The notes under the pieces were generated by a model. The model was not told the DNA's origin, searched no databases, and was given only the letters and a program-made list of their open reading frames with translations. Made by a program: the position numbers and the translations under genes. Of a stretch of DNA of 36,392 nucleotides, positions 1 through 9,069 are shown in pieces. Where the stretch lies: NCBI GenBank assembly GCA_040755755.1, contig JBFLZW010000009.1, forward strand, positions 1 to 36,392, written 5' to 3'. The DNA is from a bacterium (lineage in GTDB: Bacteria > SZUA-182 > DTGQ01). Positions within the stretch are counted from its first letter, which is position 1. Each line of letters begins with the position of its first letter.

Positions 1-25
1 TATATGTTCTCATATTGTCGCTCAT
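1..25 (-). CDS. Partial outward-reading ORF start (possible IS gene), left copy
   Basis: An ATG at 25-23 is preceded on the minus strand by an AAAAAGGAG ribosome-binding site about 6 nt upstream and reads MSDNMRTY out of the window. Only eight codons are visible, so the product cannot be named. A good RBS at the edge of a repeated segment suggests the first gene of an insertion sequence. The same start occurs in the right-hand copy at 36368-36392. The start codon lies inside a 19-bp inverted repeat that could fold over it in a read-through transcript. Confidence 0.4.
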
Positions 26-127
26 GATATACTCCTTTTTAATTATTTTTTCAATTACTTAGAGTATATCATGAGCGACAGCTAATGTGTTCTCAATCTA
101 TTTCTAAAAATGTGTCCGGTAGTGAGT
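1..127. repeat. Left copy of a perfect 127-bp terminal inverted repeat
   Basis: Positions 1-127 are the exact reverse complement of 36266-36392. Identity stops at base 128. The repeat contains an inner 19-bp palindrome (16-34 with 62-80) around an AT-rich spacer, and the start of an outward-reading frame. It looks like the end of an insertion sequence or other repeated host element flanking the phage. A length of exactly 127 is also a common de Bruijn k-mer size, so the repeat could mark a shared graph node rather than two physical copies. Confidence 0.9.
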
Positions 128-170
128 TCACCATTTAATAAACGATATTTTCCATACAAGAAGAACGAGT

Positions 171-3100
171 TCATTTGCTTTCTCCTCTCCTCTCCTCCTG
201 CTGTTTCGCCTCGCTCAGCTTCCTGTCCAGTTGCCGGATAGCTCCAAGGCACAGGCTGATGATAGCCTTGAGTGAGAGATAGGGTTTGCCCTCCGGATCG
301 TACAGGATTTTTCCACTCACCTTATCCCTGCCGAGCAGCCACTCCGGCAGGCTGCTGTCGTCGATAATTTCAAGCCCTGTCCGGGGATCAAGTATTCCGC
401 TTGGCCTGATGGCACAGATTACCGCAAGATCATCAACCGGGACAATCGTACCATTCTCCTGCCTGTGGTCAAGGAAGAAAAAGTCAGCCACATTATACCA
501 GTCGTCGGCATAGGCATCATCCCAGGCAGCAGATGAGGTTCCCAGGTCCTGCACCTTATGGTCCTGGGGTCCGAAGAGGCCATAGCGGACATTGTACTGA
601 TGCATGCCCTGCGCTGTCTTATCCCACAGGGAAAGTGTAATGGCAGGCTCAAGGTCATTGATGTCGCCGTCAACCTCTACCGCTGCCCCATTGACCGCAC
701 CGGACCAGTCGCCGCAGGACAGGGAGCTCTGGCGTTTTGCCGTCAGGCGAAGGTCACGAAACCGCGCGTCAGACCCACCCCACCAGGCACCATTGAGGCC
801 GAGAAAACAATCCACAACGTTATTGGCATTGGGTTTGATCAGGAATCTGTTGCCATCGGCATCGCCACCGATCTCCACCGCATAATTTGTTCCCTGGAAT
901 TTGATGATACCCGGATTGGTATCACTCCCGGCCAGGGTGATATCTCCACCGCCGGAGACCGTTACCCCTCCGCTGGAATTCACCTTGATCGTCAGGGTGC
1001 CAAAAAACTGGTCCCATTTGATCCCCTTGCCCCCCGAATAATCTCCGATGGTCACATTACCCTGGCCAGACCCCCCATATATAGCCTGGAATCTCACCTG
1101 GCCGCTGGTGTTATAGCCGGTCAAAGCCACATTAGTGATAACCAGCCCGCCACTGGTCGCAGGATCAGCACTGGTTTTAATCTCCCCGTTATCGCCGACT
1201 ATCACCGCTGCGGTAATCTGATTCGCCCCTGCGCCCTGGGCATCGGTCGTTCCCTGATACAGGGGAGAATAGCCACGATCGGTATTGGCTTCACTTACCA
1301 CCAGTGTATCTGTCGAAATATCTCCCCAGTCATCCAGGGCATCGGAAAACCTTATGGCTTCAACATCCACCAGGAGCCCGTCCCGGATAATCATGCGGGT
1401 AATCATGCAATCCCATCCGGCAGATTCTCCCCCCAGATTGGAGGCATTGACGGTGATCATATCTCCGGGCTCGAGAAACAGCAGTCTGCCTGTGCCCGTA
1501 AAGGTAATGGTTCTATCCCGTAATAAAACACGCTGCAAGGCCAGTTTTGCGCATTTCTGGGCCTTGGCGCTGTCCAGCACCCAGTCAGCCTCAATGGTAG
1601 TGTCAGACCGTTTATCCGTGCTGCTCTTGACCGCAATCAGGCTTTTATTGACCTGGTCAACCGGCTCATCAGCAGTCTGCCAGGTCACATAGCCGGAATC
1701 TTTCTGTTTTTGGGTGAAGGTATGGTTAATTCGAAATGTCCCTGGAATAACCATGGTCTCATCTATGGTCATCTGGCTTGTTTTGGTCAGCACCTTGAAC
1801 CCGATTTTATCCCGATATACCGGGATCATGCCAGCCAGGATAAAGAGCTTGCTGATGAGCTTTTCTCTCGGCATTCGATACCACAGGCCGACATTCATCG
1901 CCAATCCCCTGGCCGTGAACGTGCTGCGCGCCGCATCGAGGGAATCCGTATCGATGAACATCGATGAGATGCCGAAGGATTGCAGGAGGCTTGCGGCGAT
2001 ATCCGCAGGGTTGGTCGTACCTGCCAGGTCGCTTCGGGAGAATTTCACCGGCAGGTCATAAATCTCCTTGCCGATAATGCCCCAGAATCCGTTGGCATCG
2101 TTCGTGCCGTCATGATTGGCATCATCGCACAAAAGCTGCATCACCCGCCAACTGTTTCCATCCGCCCCGGTGACCGTATCCTGCTTAAAGGTGTATGTTC
2201 CACTCTGATACGTGGTTTTAAAATTAACCTCACGGGGAGTCCTGGCCTGGCTGATGGTATAGATTACCCCAGGAGGCCCCAGGAGGTAATGATCAGTGCT
2301 GACGCTGGTCAAATTACTGGTCAGGTCGTCGCTGGCAGCCGTGAGATTGACCGTGGTTATCTCTGATGCGTAGATATAGCTTTGCACCCAGCATGCTTTG
2401 ACTCCGTCAGCTCCGCAGTGAGCCAGGAGAAACTGTCCGACAGAGAAGAGGGCCCTCTGATCACCGGCTACGGTGAAAGTGTCCGCATCGACATAGACTG
2501 CCGCCTGCGATTTGCTGATCCATCGCGTGGGGATGTATGCCGTACCGTAGACTATCGGCACACACATATTGTCAGCCTTCATTACATCGGCTGGAAAAAG
2601 CTCACTCACCAGTGGCGTAGTGGGGTAATCCCCTTCCAGGTGCAAGGTAAACCAGTCCTGGCACTCCAGGATCATCACCTGATCAACAGCATGAGCCGAG
2701 ACTACCTTGAACCGCCAGGCCATCAGCTCGGCTGCTACCGCAGCCGATCCGATCAGCCGCACCACGATAGCTGCGCCAATAAAACTGGACGGCGAATAGC
2801 CATCGATTGAATTGCCGTGAAAATCGACGGCCATTGTCAGCCTGACCGGAGGGATCACCTCAAAGCCCGGCTCTGCCGCTGGAATCTGGAGCGGAGAAAA
2901 GGAAATCACCCGAAATGAATAGCTGTATCCATTCCAGGATGTCTCCTGATTTGACCAGCGATAGTCCACCGAGCCATTGGCATTCAGGTCAACATCAAAC
3001 AGCCAGCTCACCTGCCTGGCAGCAGCATTCAGAATGATCTGCCGTGCCAGATCATTATCCTGGAACTGGAATACATGGCTGAACTCAATCCAGGGATTGG

Positions 3101-3674
3101 CTGCCGTGGCAGTGGTTTCATCCTCCGGCAGGTCTATTGAGTCTATATCCCCAGCGATTAATCCGGCTTCACGCGAGACAGCCAGGGTATTAAAGGCCCG
3201 CACTCCCAGTTCGATTACCAGCCGGTCTCCTGCCTGAATGGTCAGGGGTGTCAGGGCGGTTTCGGGGGGAAAATGGCGATTTTCGCAGGTGGGGAAAAGG
3301 GAAAATTCCGAAGTCAGCGCCGAGGGGAAATAAGCCAGGAGTGTCCCTCGCAGGATCGACCCATCACCGGAGACGACTTTGATCAGCAGGGCAGGGCAAA
3401 AATCCCCGTCAGAGTTTATTTCATAGGCTCTGATTTGCCCACGGACCGTTCCGGATATGGTTTGTGCCGTCAAAGCGTCAGAGATATACTGATAGATCGA
3501 TACATCATAGGGAGCGCTCCCGGAAGTCTCGACAACTCCCTGTCCTCCGGCACTGGCCCCTGTTTTTGCAGGATAGGTCATCCATCTGCAGGTATTTACC
3601 TGTTCCCACTGGCTGCTGTAAGCCGGGCTGATGGGAGCACTGACATATCGAGGGAAATAGAATCTAGTTCCCAT
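171..3674 (-). CDS. Tail tip hub and fibre protein (J-like)
   Basis: About 1167 aa, the last gene of the late operon and by position the distal tail (hub/receptor-binding) protein. The first two thirds resemble the baseplate-hub part of long-tailed siphophage tip proteins. The last third is Gly/Ser/Asp-rich and fibre-like (TVSGGGDITLAGS, SAAWDDAYADDWYNVADFFF) and ends in a charged helical tail (SLCLGAIRQLDRKLSEAKQQ) that may trimerise. The frame opens at 3695, but I chose the ATG at 3674 because AGGGGAG lies 5 nt upstream. That start overlaps the preceding gene by 11 nt. Family assignment rests on position, size and composition rather than a diagnostic motif. Only about 45 bp separate its stop from the proposed phage end, so there is no invertible fibre cassette or modification gene downstream. 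Confidence 0.7.
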   Translation of the reverse strand: MGTRFYFPRYVSAPISPAYSSQWEQVNTCRWMTYPAKTGASAGGQGVVETSGSAPYDVSIYQYISDALTAQTISGTVRGQIRAYEINSDGDFCPALLIKVVSGDGSILRGTLLAYFPSALTSEFSLFPTCENRHFPPETALTPLTIQAGDRLVIELGVRAFNTLAVSREAGLIAGDIDSIDLPEDETTATAANPWIEFSHVFQFQDNDLARQIILNAAARQVSWLFDVDLNANGSVDYRWSNQETSWNGYSYSFRVISFSPLQIPAAEPGFEVIPPVRLTMAVDFHGNSIDGYSPSSFIGAAIVVRLIGSAAVAAELMAWRFKVVSAHAVDQVMILECQDWFTLHLEGDYPTTPLVSELFPADVMKADNMCVPIVYGTAYIPTRWISKSQAAVYVDADTFTVAGDQRALFSVGQFLLAHCGADGVKACWVQSYIYASEITTVNLTAASDDLTSNLTSVSTDHYLLGPPGVIYTISQARTPREVNFKTTYQSGTYTFKQDTVTGADGNSWRVMQLLCDDANHDGTNDANGFWGIIGKEIYDLPVKFSRSDLAGTTNPADIAASLLQSFGISSMFIDTDSLDAARSTFTARGLAMNVGLWYRMPREKLISKLFILAGMIPVYRDKIGFKVLTKTSQMTIDETMVIPGTFRINHTFTQKQKDSGYVTWQTADEPVDQVNKSLIAVKSSTDKRSDTTIEADWVLDSAKAQKCAKLALQRVLLRDRTITFTGTGRLLFLEPGDMITVNASNLGGESAGWDCMITRMIIRDGLLVDVEAIRFSDALDDWGDISTDTLVVSEANTDRGYSPLYQGTTDAQGAGANQITAAVIVGDNGEIKTSADPATSGGLVITNVALTGYNTSGQVRFQAIYGGSGQGNVTIGDYSGGKGIKWDQFFGTLTIKVNSSGGVTVSGGGDITLAGSDTNPGIIKFQGTNYAVEIGGDADGNRFLIKPNANNVVDCFLGLNGAWWGGSDARFRDLRLTAKRQSSLSCGDWSGAVNGAAVEVDGDINDLEPAITLSLWDKTAQGMHQYNVRYGLFGPQDHKVQDLGTSSAAWDDAYADDWYNVADFFFLDHRQENGTIVPVDDLAVICAIRPSGILDPRTGLEIIDDSSLPEWLLGRDKVSGKILYDPEGKPYLSLKAIISLCLGAIRQLDRKLSEAKQQEERRGESK

Positions 3675-3837
3675 TGCCGCTCCCCTGGGCATCATTGGGC
3701 TGATGCATCCCCCGCATCTTCTCCCAGAGCCGGTTCAGGAAAGATTCGATCAGCCACTCATTCAGCCGGTTACCGTTATTGTCGAGGCAGAATTTTTGAG
3801 CGAATTGAAGTATTGTCTGTTTCTCTGTATCAGTCAT
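3664..3837 (-). CDS. Small hypothetical tail-module protein
   Basis: 57 aa. The ATG at 3837 is preceded by AGGAGG (8 nt spacing); an in-frame GTG seven codons upstream lacks an RBS. The start overlaps the stop of the 32-codon ORF upstream (ATGA), and the end overlaps the start of the tail hub gene, so it is translationally coupled on both sides. It is acidic and helical at the N-terminus (MTDTEKQTILQFAQKFCL), with a flexible Gly/Asn tail. No family was recognised. Confidence 0.6.
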   Translation of the reverse strand: MTDTEKQTILQFAQKFCLDNNGNRLNEWLIESFLNRLWEKMRGMHQPNDAQGSGNGN

Positions 3838-3932
3838 AGTATCGCCTCCTGCCTGCACCAGATATACGCCTCATTGAGTTTTCCGTCTGTATAGTTGTCA
3901 ATTCTTCCCAGATCGGCCTGGATCGTTGTCAT
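3834..3932 (-). CDS. 32-aa small ORF in the tail operon
   Basis: Reads MTTIQADLGRIDNYTDGKLN and ends in EAYIWCRQEAIL. It is supported by GGAGG 8 nt before the ATG at 3932 and by four-base ATGA overlaps with both neighbours: its start overlaps the stop of the 3929-4345 gene and its stop overlaps the start of the 3664-3837 gene. It closes an otherwise unexplained gap of about 90 bp in a tightly packed operon. The function is unknown. By position it could be a minor tail or assembly factor, or mainly a coupling device for downstream translation. Confidence 0.6.
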   Translation of the reverse strand: MTTIQADLGRIDNYTDGKLNEAYIWCRQEAIL

Positions 3933-4345
3933 TCCGGTTTCCTCCCTGCAATGGAGAGCAAAAGATTAGCCAGACCATAGATTTTGTAATTGCGCAGGAA
4001 TGACTCCCACCGGCAATCGAACCTGACCACATAGACATGGCTGTCATACTGAGCCGGTGGAGCCCACCAGAAAGTCCTGGCTGTTCCGCACCCCTTGGCC
4101 GGGTCATGGTAAAAATCAAAGAGTGTACCATGATCCGCCTCGCTCAAATACTGCCATTGCAGCTTGACCCAGAACCTCGACTGATCGGACAGAATCACCC
4201 GCTCCTCAGCCCTGCCCCTGCCCAGATGGATTTCGATATCCTTTTCTCCTGATATGGTCAGAACTTCCTGCGGATCCACGCTCAGGGTAGCGGCATAATC
4301 AGGAGTGACATCGGTCAGAAAATCGTACATGGTCAGGATCGGCAT
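3929..4345 (-). CDS. Minor tail protein, distal-tail-like
   Basis: 138 aa, ATG at 4345 with GGGGGAG upstream and an ATGA overlap with the tape measure stop. It starts with MPILTMYDFLTDVTPDYAAT and carries aromatic-rich strands (WVKLQWQYLSEADHGTLFDFYHDPAKG, here split for reading as WVKLQWQYL and LFDFYHDP), a pattern seen in small tail proteins that follow the tape measure and start the distal tail. The exact family is not certain. Its position between tape measure and hub supports a role in joining the tube to the tip. Confidence 0.55.
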   Translation of the reverse strand: MPILTMYDFLTDVTPDYAATLSVDPQEVLTISGEKDIEIHLGRGRAEERVILSDQSRFWVKLQWQYLSEADHGTLFDFYHDPAKGCGTARTFWWAPPAQYDSHVYVVRFDCRWESFLRNYKIYGLANLLLSIAGRKPE

Positions 4346-7300
4346 CAGACTCTCCCCCGCAGCTTCTGCACCACCGCCGGATCATCCAGACTGTTGACGA
4401 CCTGTGATTTTATCACCTGGCCATCGACCACGACATTAATGGTAATTTGTGCCGACTCTTTCAGGTCAAGCAGCATCGGCGCGACCGCCCTTCCCACCTC
4501 CTGACCGATAGCCGCAGCGCTCATCTGCTCTCCCTTCTCTCTGGCCACCCAGGGAATGCCCAGGATATCCTGCCGCACTCCGGCCACCACACCGGCATAG
4601 TCGGCGCTGGCTGCCTGATAGAATGGCAGCAGGGTGCCGGTGATGAACGATGACAGGGGATTGAATTCCTGTGGATTGCCAATCGCCCCGGCCAATAACT
4701 GCTGATAGGCGCTCTGCAATCCAGCCACGCTCTGCACCGGAGCCAGGGGGCCGGTATCGAGACTCATCAACAGACTGTTCACCGGCCCAAGAATTGCGCT
4801 GGTATTAGTTTGTATGGCTGTAGTATTCAGGCCAAGGGCATTGGCTACTGATTTAAGTGATTGATCAAAAGTTTCAAATATTGGTTTGAGTGTCTCCAGA
4901 ATCGTACCAAGTTGTCCGCCAGCATCAATAAAGGCAGAAGTTACAGTGTCAAGTGTTGTGCCGCCATCACCCTTAATATACTGATCAAGTAATCCAAATG
5001 CACCAACAAAGCCGGTTGAACTCATCATAATTTGATCAATAACTTGGTTGGTAAATCCTTGCGCTAGCCCAGCTTTCACCTTCTCATACATGAACCTTTC
5101 CAGGCTATCACCAAATCCCTGAAAGCCGCTCGTATCAATGCTTTCGAGGAAAGCATTACCGATTCCCTGAGCTATATTCTCCTGGATTTCGTAGAACTTG
5201 GCTGAAATCTGATCAAAATAAGCCGTCCACATTTGAGCATCTTCCGCACTAATGAATGAGCTGACAGGCCTGATATAGCCATATTCATGAGGGATATCAG
5301 GACCACCATCCCATCCTGGTTCATAATAGGTATTGGATTTCACCCCAACCTGAGAGGATAGCCATTGATTTAAAATAGCCGCCCTTTTTTGCGGGTCTTT
5401 TTCCGCTTCTGGACCAAAGAGAACATTCCACATTTCTTGAGGAAAAGTACCGTAAACATTAGGTAAAATATGAGGGAATGGGCCATGCATGGCCATATTA
5501 CTGAGGTTCTGCAGATTGATATCACCAAATGTAATATTCCATAACCATTCAAAAGCATCCTTGACTCCTGGCACTAATTTTGAGATATCGAAATAGGAAG
5601 CAATCATATTTTGAAGGTTATTTATATTCGTGCCTCGCTGAATATCAAAAGCTGTTTTCCCATGTAAATGAATAGGAATATTTGCCGCAGTGCTATCGGT
5701 TAACAAAGCTATCCGATGATAAAAATCAATCTGTTTTTGAAGAGTAATCTCAATAGTGTTAAGTAACTCCTGATTTTTAGGGGTATCTTTCCATTTCTGA
5801 CCTATACGCTTAATTTGTCCGTCAATCACCTCATATAATAAATCAATAGATGGATGTTTTTCATTATAATTTTTAGACCATTCACCAAATAATCCACCCC
5901 CAACAGCACCAATTATAGTTCCCCATCCAGGTTTAATGAGGGTCCCAATTATAGCTCCCTGTATTGCACCTTTTTCAGCATTCAGTTGACCTGATTTATG
6001 CTGTTGATAAAGATCATACCCCATCATCCCCATACCCAAATAAGATCCCCAATTTGAACCTGAGTTTGCAGTAGAATTACCTGACCCCAGAGTAAGATTA
6101 AAAGAACTCAGCCCACCAGACAACTGTTTGCTATTCATGTAATTCATAGCGGCATCGATGCCTTTTTTGATATTATCACCAATCACTTTATCCAGTACCA
6201 TCTTCAGGAAGTAATCCTTAATATCCTGGAAAAATCGCTTGAATGCATCACGCCCACCGTTTAGGCTGTCGATGATCGCATCAGATAAGCCGCTACTGAT
6301 ATGGCCTATGGTTTGATCCCACTGCCGCTGGATTTCCTCCTGCTTCTGCTTGGCAAGTTTTATAGCTTTGTTATATTTATCAATATCGATCTCTGCTAGA
6401 GCATTGGCTTCTTTTAGCAGTTCATCGGCTGTTTTTTCTGATGAAATTTGGAGATCAGTATTGAATTTTGATAATTTTTTATCTGTTTCTTGGAGATTGG
6501 TTTTAAAGGTTGACATTCCAGCGTGGAGGTCCTTAAATGCGCCATTACCTCCCTGCATGGTTTTATTTAGCGCATCGAGCTCAAGATTGAAAGCCTTAGT
6601 CAGCTCTGGAATATCGCCTAGGAGTTTTCGATATTCGGCATATTTTTCATTGAGCTTTTTGACTGCATAATCATGCTCGCTAAGGGTAAGGCTATCAATG
6701 GTATCCTGGAGTTCCTTTAGTGCATTGATAACATCTTTAGATGTTTCCTTGGTGGTATCAAATTTTTCTTTTTCGAGTACTCCGCTTGCCCCCCGGAGCT
6801 TGTAAACCTCTTCATCGATGACAATGCCAGACCTTCGCAAGCTTTCAGTCTGGCCTTCCATGGCTTTCCCTAAAGCTAAGGCTGCACTGCGCACATCACC
6901 TTCCATCACCGCCGCCAGGTCAACCATCACCCTGGTCGCCATCGGTATCTGATCATTGCCGATGGAGTCAAACATCATCAGCATCTTCTGGCCGCGCTCG
7001 ATTTGATCGTCTTCGATCCCGGTCAGCTTCTGCAAAGATTCGGCCTGCTTCAGGGTGTTTTGGTAGAACTCATCGGAATACCGATTATTAGCCACCATAG
7101 CTGCCTTGAGCGATCGATCGGCCTGATCCTGAGCAGCCGCAAGCTTCACCCATCCCTCGATCATCTGCTCCAGTTTCCAGACTCCCAAAGCTGCACCGAC
7201 CCCCATAATGGCATCCTTCAGGGAGAAAAGCGTATTGCCGGCGTCACTGAGCGCTCCCTGGAGGGTATGCATTTTCCCCCTGGTTTCTTCCACTCTCTGG

Positions 7301-7386
7301 CCGGTTTCATCGAGACTGCGATTGAACTCCTTGATAGGAGCGCTGTTACTTTCACTCTGTATTCTTAGCCTTAATTCTTCAGTCAC
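4345..7386 (-). CDS. Tail tape measure protein
   Basis: 1013 aa, the longest gene of the tail module apart from the hub and placed directly after the tail chaperones. The N-terminal half is helical and coiled-coil rich (IKEFNRSLDETGQRVEETRG, DLHAGMSTFKTNLQETDKKL). A Gly-rich hydrophobic stretch near residues 470-510 (GAIIGTLIKPGWGTIIGAVG) could insert into a membrane during DNA delivery. The start is a GTG at 7386, overlapping the end of the frameshifted chaperone frame by 8 nt. The SD is weak, which suggests coupling. The middle (about 4800-6800) is clearly more AT-rich than the flanks, suggesting a segment of different origin. Its length should set tail length, as in other siphophages. Confidence 0.9.
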   Translation of the reverse strand: MTEELRLRIQSESNSAPIKEFNRSLDETGQRVEETRGKMHTLQGALSDAGNTLFSLKDAIMGVGAALGVWKLEQMIEGWVKLAAAQDQADRSLKAAMVANNRYSDEFYQNTLKQAESLQKLTGIEDDQIERGQKMLMMFDSIGNDQIPMATRVMVDLAAVMEGDVRSAALALGKAMEGQTESLRRSGIVIDEEVYKLRGASGVLEKEKFDTTKETSKDVINALKELQDTIDSLTLSEHDYAVKKLNEKYAEYRKLLGDIPELTKAFNLELDALNKTMQGGNGAFKDLHAGMSTFKTNLQETDKKLSKFNTDLQISSEKTADELLKEANALAEIDIDKYNKAIKLAKQKQEEIQRQWDQTIGHISSGLSDAIIDSLNGGRDAFKRFFQDIKDYFLKMVLDKVIGDNIKKGIDAAMNYMNSKQLSGGLSSFNLTLGSGNSTANSGSNWGSYLGMGMMGYDLYQQHKSGQLNAEKGAIQGAIIGTLIKPGWGTIIGAVGGGLFGEWSKNYNEKHPSIDLLYEVIDGQIKRIGQKWKDTPKNQELLNTIEITLQKQIDFYHRIALLTDSTAANIPIHLHGKTAFDIQRGTNINNLQNMIASYFDISKLVPGVKDAFEWLWNITFGDINLQNLSNMAMHGPFPHILPNVYGTFPQEMWNVLFGPEAEKDPQKRAAILNQWLSSQVGVKSNTYYEPGWDGGPDIPHEYGYIRPVSSFISAEDAQMWTAYFDQISAKFYEIQENIAQGIGNAFLESIDTSGFQGFGDSLERFMYEKVKAGLAQGFTNQVIDQIMMSSTGFVGAFGLLDQYIKGDGGTTLDTVTSAFIDAGGQLGTILETLKPIFETFDQSLKSVANALGLNTTAIQTNTSAILGPVNSLLMSLDTGPLAPVQSVAGLQSAYQQLLAGAIGNPQEFNPLSSFITGTLLPFYQAASADYAGVVAGVRQDILGIPWVAREKGEQMSAAAIGQEVGRAVAPMLLDLKESAQITINVVVDGQVIKSQVVNSLDDPAVVQKLRGRV

Positions 7387-8097
7387 TTGTTATTCCCGGT
7401 TTTTGTTTTGCTTTACTGCTTTCCTTTAACCACTTCTCTGTCCGATTGATCTTGCGGATAATATCCAGTTGCTCTTCAGCCTCGATAGCCATCAGGTCCA
7501 TGATCCTGGCCAGAAAGCCGTAATCCAGATTGCCATTCAGCCCATCTCTAGCCTGAAAGCATAGATCGTGCACCTCGACACAAACCTCGTTAGCTGCTGT
7601 GAGCTGCGGAGGCTGACGTTCGCAGCCTCCGCACGGCGGATCAATACCTTCCTGCGCGAATTTTTTCCGGCAGCCGGGGCAATACTCGTCTAATCTCCAG
7701 CGCCAGAAGTCAATGAGTTTTTTATTTCCTCCTCCTCAGCCTGGTTTGCCCGGACCTGAGCATCGAGGCAGGCGGCAGCTACAAGATTAGTGAAGCCGGG
7801 GAACTGCTCGACCAATACCTTTTTGTTCTCCTCGTTGAAAGGAATCGGCTGGCCGGTGCCATCCTTAAGCTCCCAGTCGATAATCTGGCTCATGAAAATT
7901 TTGGGCAGATAGATATCCTGATCAACATTCCCCTTGCCGCTTTCTGCCTCCCTGCGGATTTTGCGCAGGGTTGACCTGGTCAATGGTTTTATCTTAATCC
8001 TGAACTTTAACCCCTCAAATTCCGATCTTTCAAACACCCGGTGATTTCCGTCAATCCATACTCCATCCTGTTGGCTAAGATCAAGGAACAGGTCCAT
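7379..8097 (-). CDS. Tail assembly chaperone, long form by -1 frameshift
   Basis: Ribosomes slipping back one base at the heptamer 7723-7717 would join the first 127 codons of the short form to 112 codons of a second open frame ending at 7379, giving about 239 aa. I translated the junction: the -1 frame is open without stops from 7717 to 7379. The appended part contains CPGC and CGGC separated by 12 residues, a likely zinc ribbon, and then a helical tail (LDIIRKINRTEKWLKESSKA). This is the G/GT arrangement known from lambda and many siphophages. The zinc ribbon is an addition I do not know from the lambda protein. Confidence 0.75.
7690..8097 (-). CDS. Tail assembly chaperone, short (in-frame) form
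   Basis: 135 aa, ATG at 8097 with AAAAGGAG upstream. It follows the tail tube gene and precedes the tape measure, the position of the G-type chaperone in lambda-like tails. It begins MDLFLDLSQQDGVWIDGNHR, contains a basic central part and ends in an acidic stretch (ANQAEEEEIKNSLTSGAGD) whose codons ATA AAA AAC hold a slippery heptamer. It probably coats the tape measure during tail assembly together with the longer frameshifted form. Confidence 0.8.
   Translation of the reverse strand: MDLFLDLSQQDGVWIDGNHRVFERSEFEGLKFRIKIKPLTRSTLRKIRREAESGKGNVDQDIYLPKIFMSQIIDWELKDGTGQPIPFNEENKKVLVEQFPGFTNLVAAACLDAQVRANQAEEEEIKNSLTSGAGD
7717..7723 (-). other. Programmed -1 frameshift slippery site A AAA AAC
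   Basis: On the minus strand the codons ATA AAA AAC give X XXY YYZ in the correct frame. The zero-frame stop (7692-7690) is only 8 codons downstream. This is a classical bacterial -1 slippery heptamer and sits between the two tail chaperone frames where frameshifting is expected. Confidence 0.8.
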
Positions 8098-8112
8098 AAC
8101 TCTGATCTCCTT

Positions 8113-9057
8113 TTAATAACTGGCCTGCGAATTGACCAGGACAACCTTCATATCTGATGCATCAGCATCGTCCTCGTAATAACCCAGAAAATCAAGTTCA
8201 AGGTATGCGCCCGCAGGTCCGGTAATCGCCGGAGATTTCTGGCTGTATTTCAGCTCGTCAACCGATACTGCCAGCGAATATGATCCGCTGGTCAGGGTAA
8301 TCGACAGTGAGCTTTTCGTTTTGTTCCGCCCTTTGGCCAGGATAGTATCGCCATCGAACATGCCCCGGATCCTGCCCGTGACTGACGGGATGCCCTCTCC
8401 CCTGACCGTAGCCTCTCCCGTGCTGCCCAGGCCAAAGCCGAGCACAGAGTTATTGTTCAGGGTAAAGGTCAGCTCCTCCAGAGAGGTCACCGCACTGCCG
8501 CCTTCGGATACGTTGGATATGTCCTGCAAATCGAAAATCTTTGATGGTTTGCTCAGATCTGTTGGACTGGCTGAATACGGGCTGGTCCCTGCCGTTTCCT
8601 TGGATCCCAGCAACGGGACCGAATATTGAAACTGCCCGTTCTGATTAAAAGAAAACGTGATTCCGTTAGCCAGGCAACCGTTGTATTTGTAATACCTGCT
8701 GATATCCGTCCAACCCTTGTCGAGCAGGAAGGACGGCGTAGATCCGATCTTAAAGGTGTGCGTATAGGGCCCTGTGCCTGAAGTAGTCGGTGCACCGAAA
8801 ACCATCTTAAGAATATAGCCGATAGCTATCAGATCAACCGGCCCGGTCAAGGTGCCGGTCACAACTTTATTACCGTACCAGGGCAGGGAAGAATGTCGTC
8901 CTGCGCCGATCAGATTAGTCGGCTGAGGAGACTGATCTATGCCAAGATCAAGCGAATTGATCGGTAATTTGATCGCTGCCGGGGATACTGGATCCGTTTT
9001 AAAAGTCGTTTCAAAATCAAGCAAAGCTTGCGCATTAATATTACTCGCCCATGCCAT
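8113..9057 (-). CDS. Major tail tube protein
   Basis: 314 aa, ATG at 9057 with AAGGGAG upstream. It is rich in beta strands, Gly, Ser and Thr (GNKVVTGTLTGPVDLIAIGY, EELTFTLNNNSVLGFGLGST), with no signal peptide or membrane segment. This composition and its place immediately before the tail chaperones are typical of siphovirus tail tube proteins that form stacked hexameric rings. The longer length relative to many tube proteins (about 200 aa) may reflect an extra surface domain, but that is inference. Confidence 0.75.
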   Translation of the reverse strand: MAWASNINAQALLDFETTFKTDPVSPAAIKLPINSLDLGIDQSPQPTNLIGAGRHSSLPWYGNKVVTGTLTGPVDLIAIGYILKMVFGAPTTSGTGPYTHTFKIGSTPSFLLDKGWTDISRYYKYNGCLANGITFSFNQNGQFQYSVPLLGSKETAGTSPYSASPTDLSKPSKIFDLQDISNVSEGGSAVTSLEELTFTLNNNSVLGFGLGSTGEATVRGEGIPSVTGRIRGMFDGDTILAKGRNKTKSSLSITLTSGSYSLAVSVDELKYSQKSPAITGPAGAYLELDFLGYYEDDADASDMKVVLVNSQASY

Positions 9058-9069
9058 TTTGATTCTCCC

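Noticed and set aside
558-1523. 321-codon plus-strand open frame opposite the tail hub gene
   Set aside because: No RBS, no recognisable domain, and the minus-strand hub frame is continuous and fits the operon.
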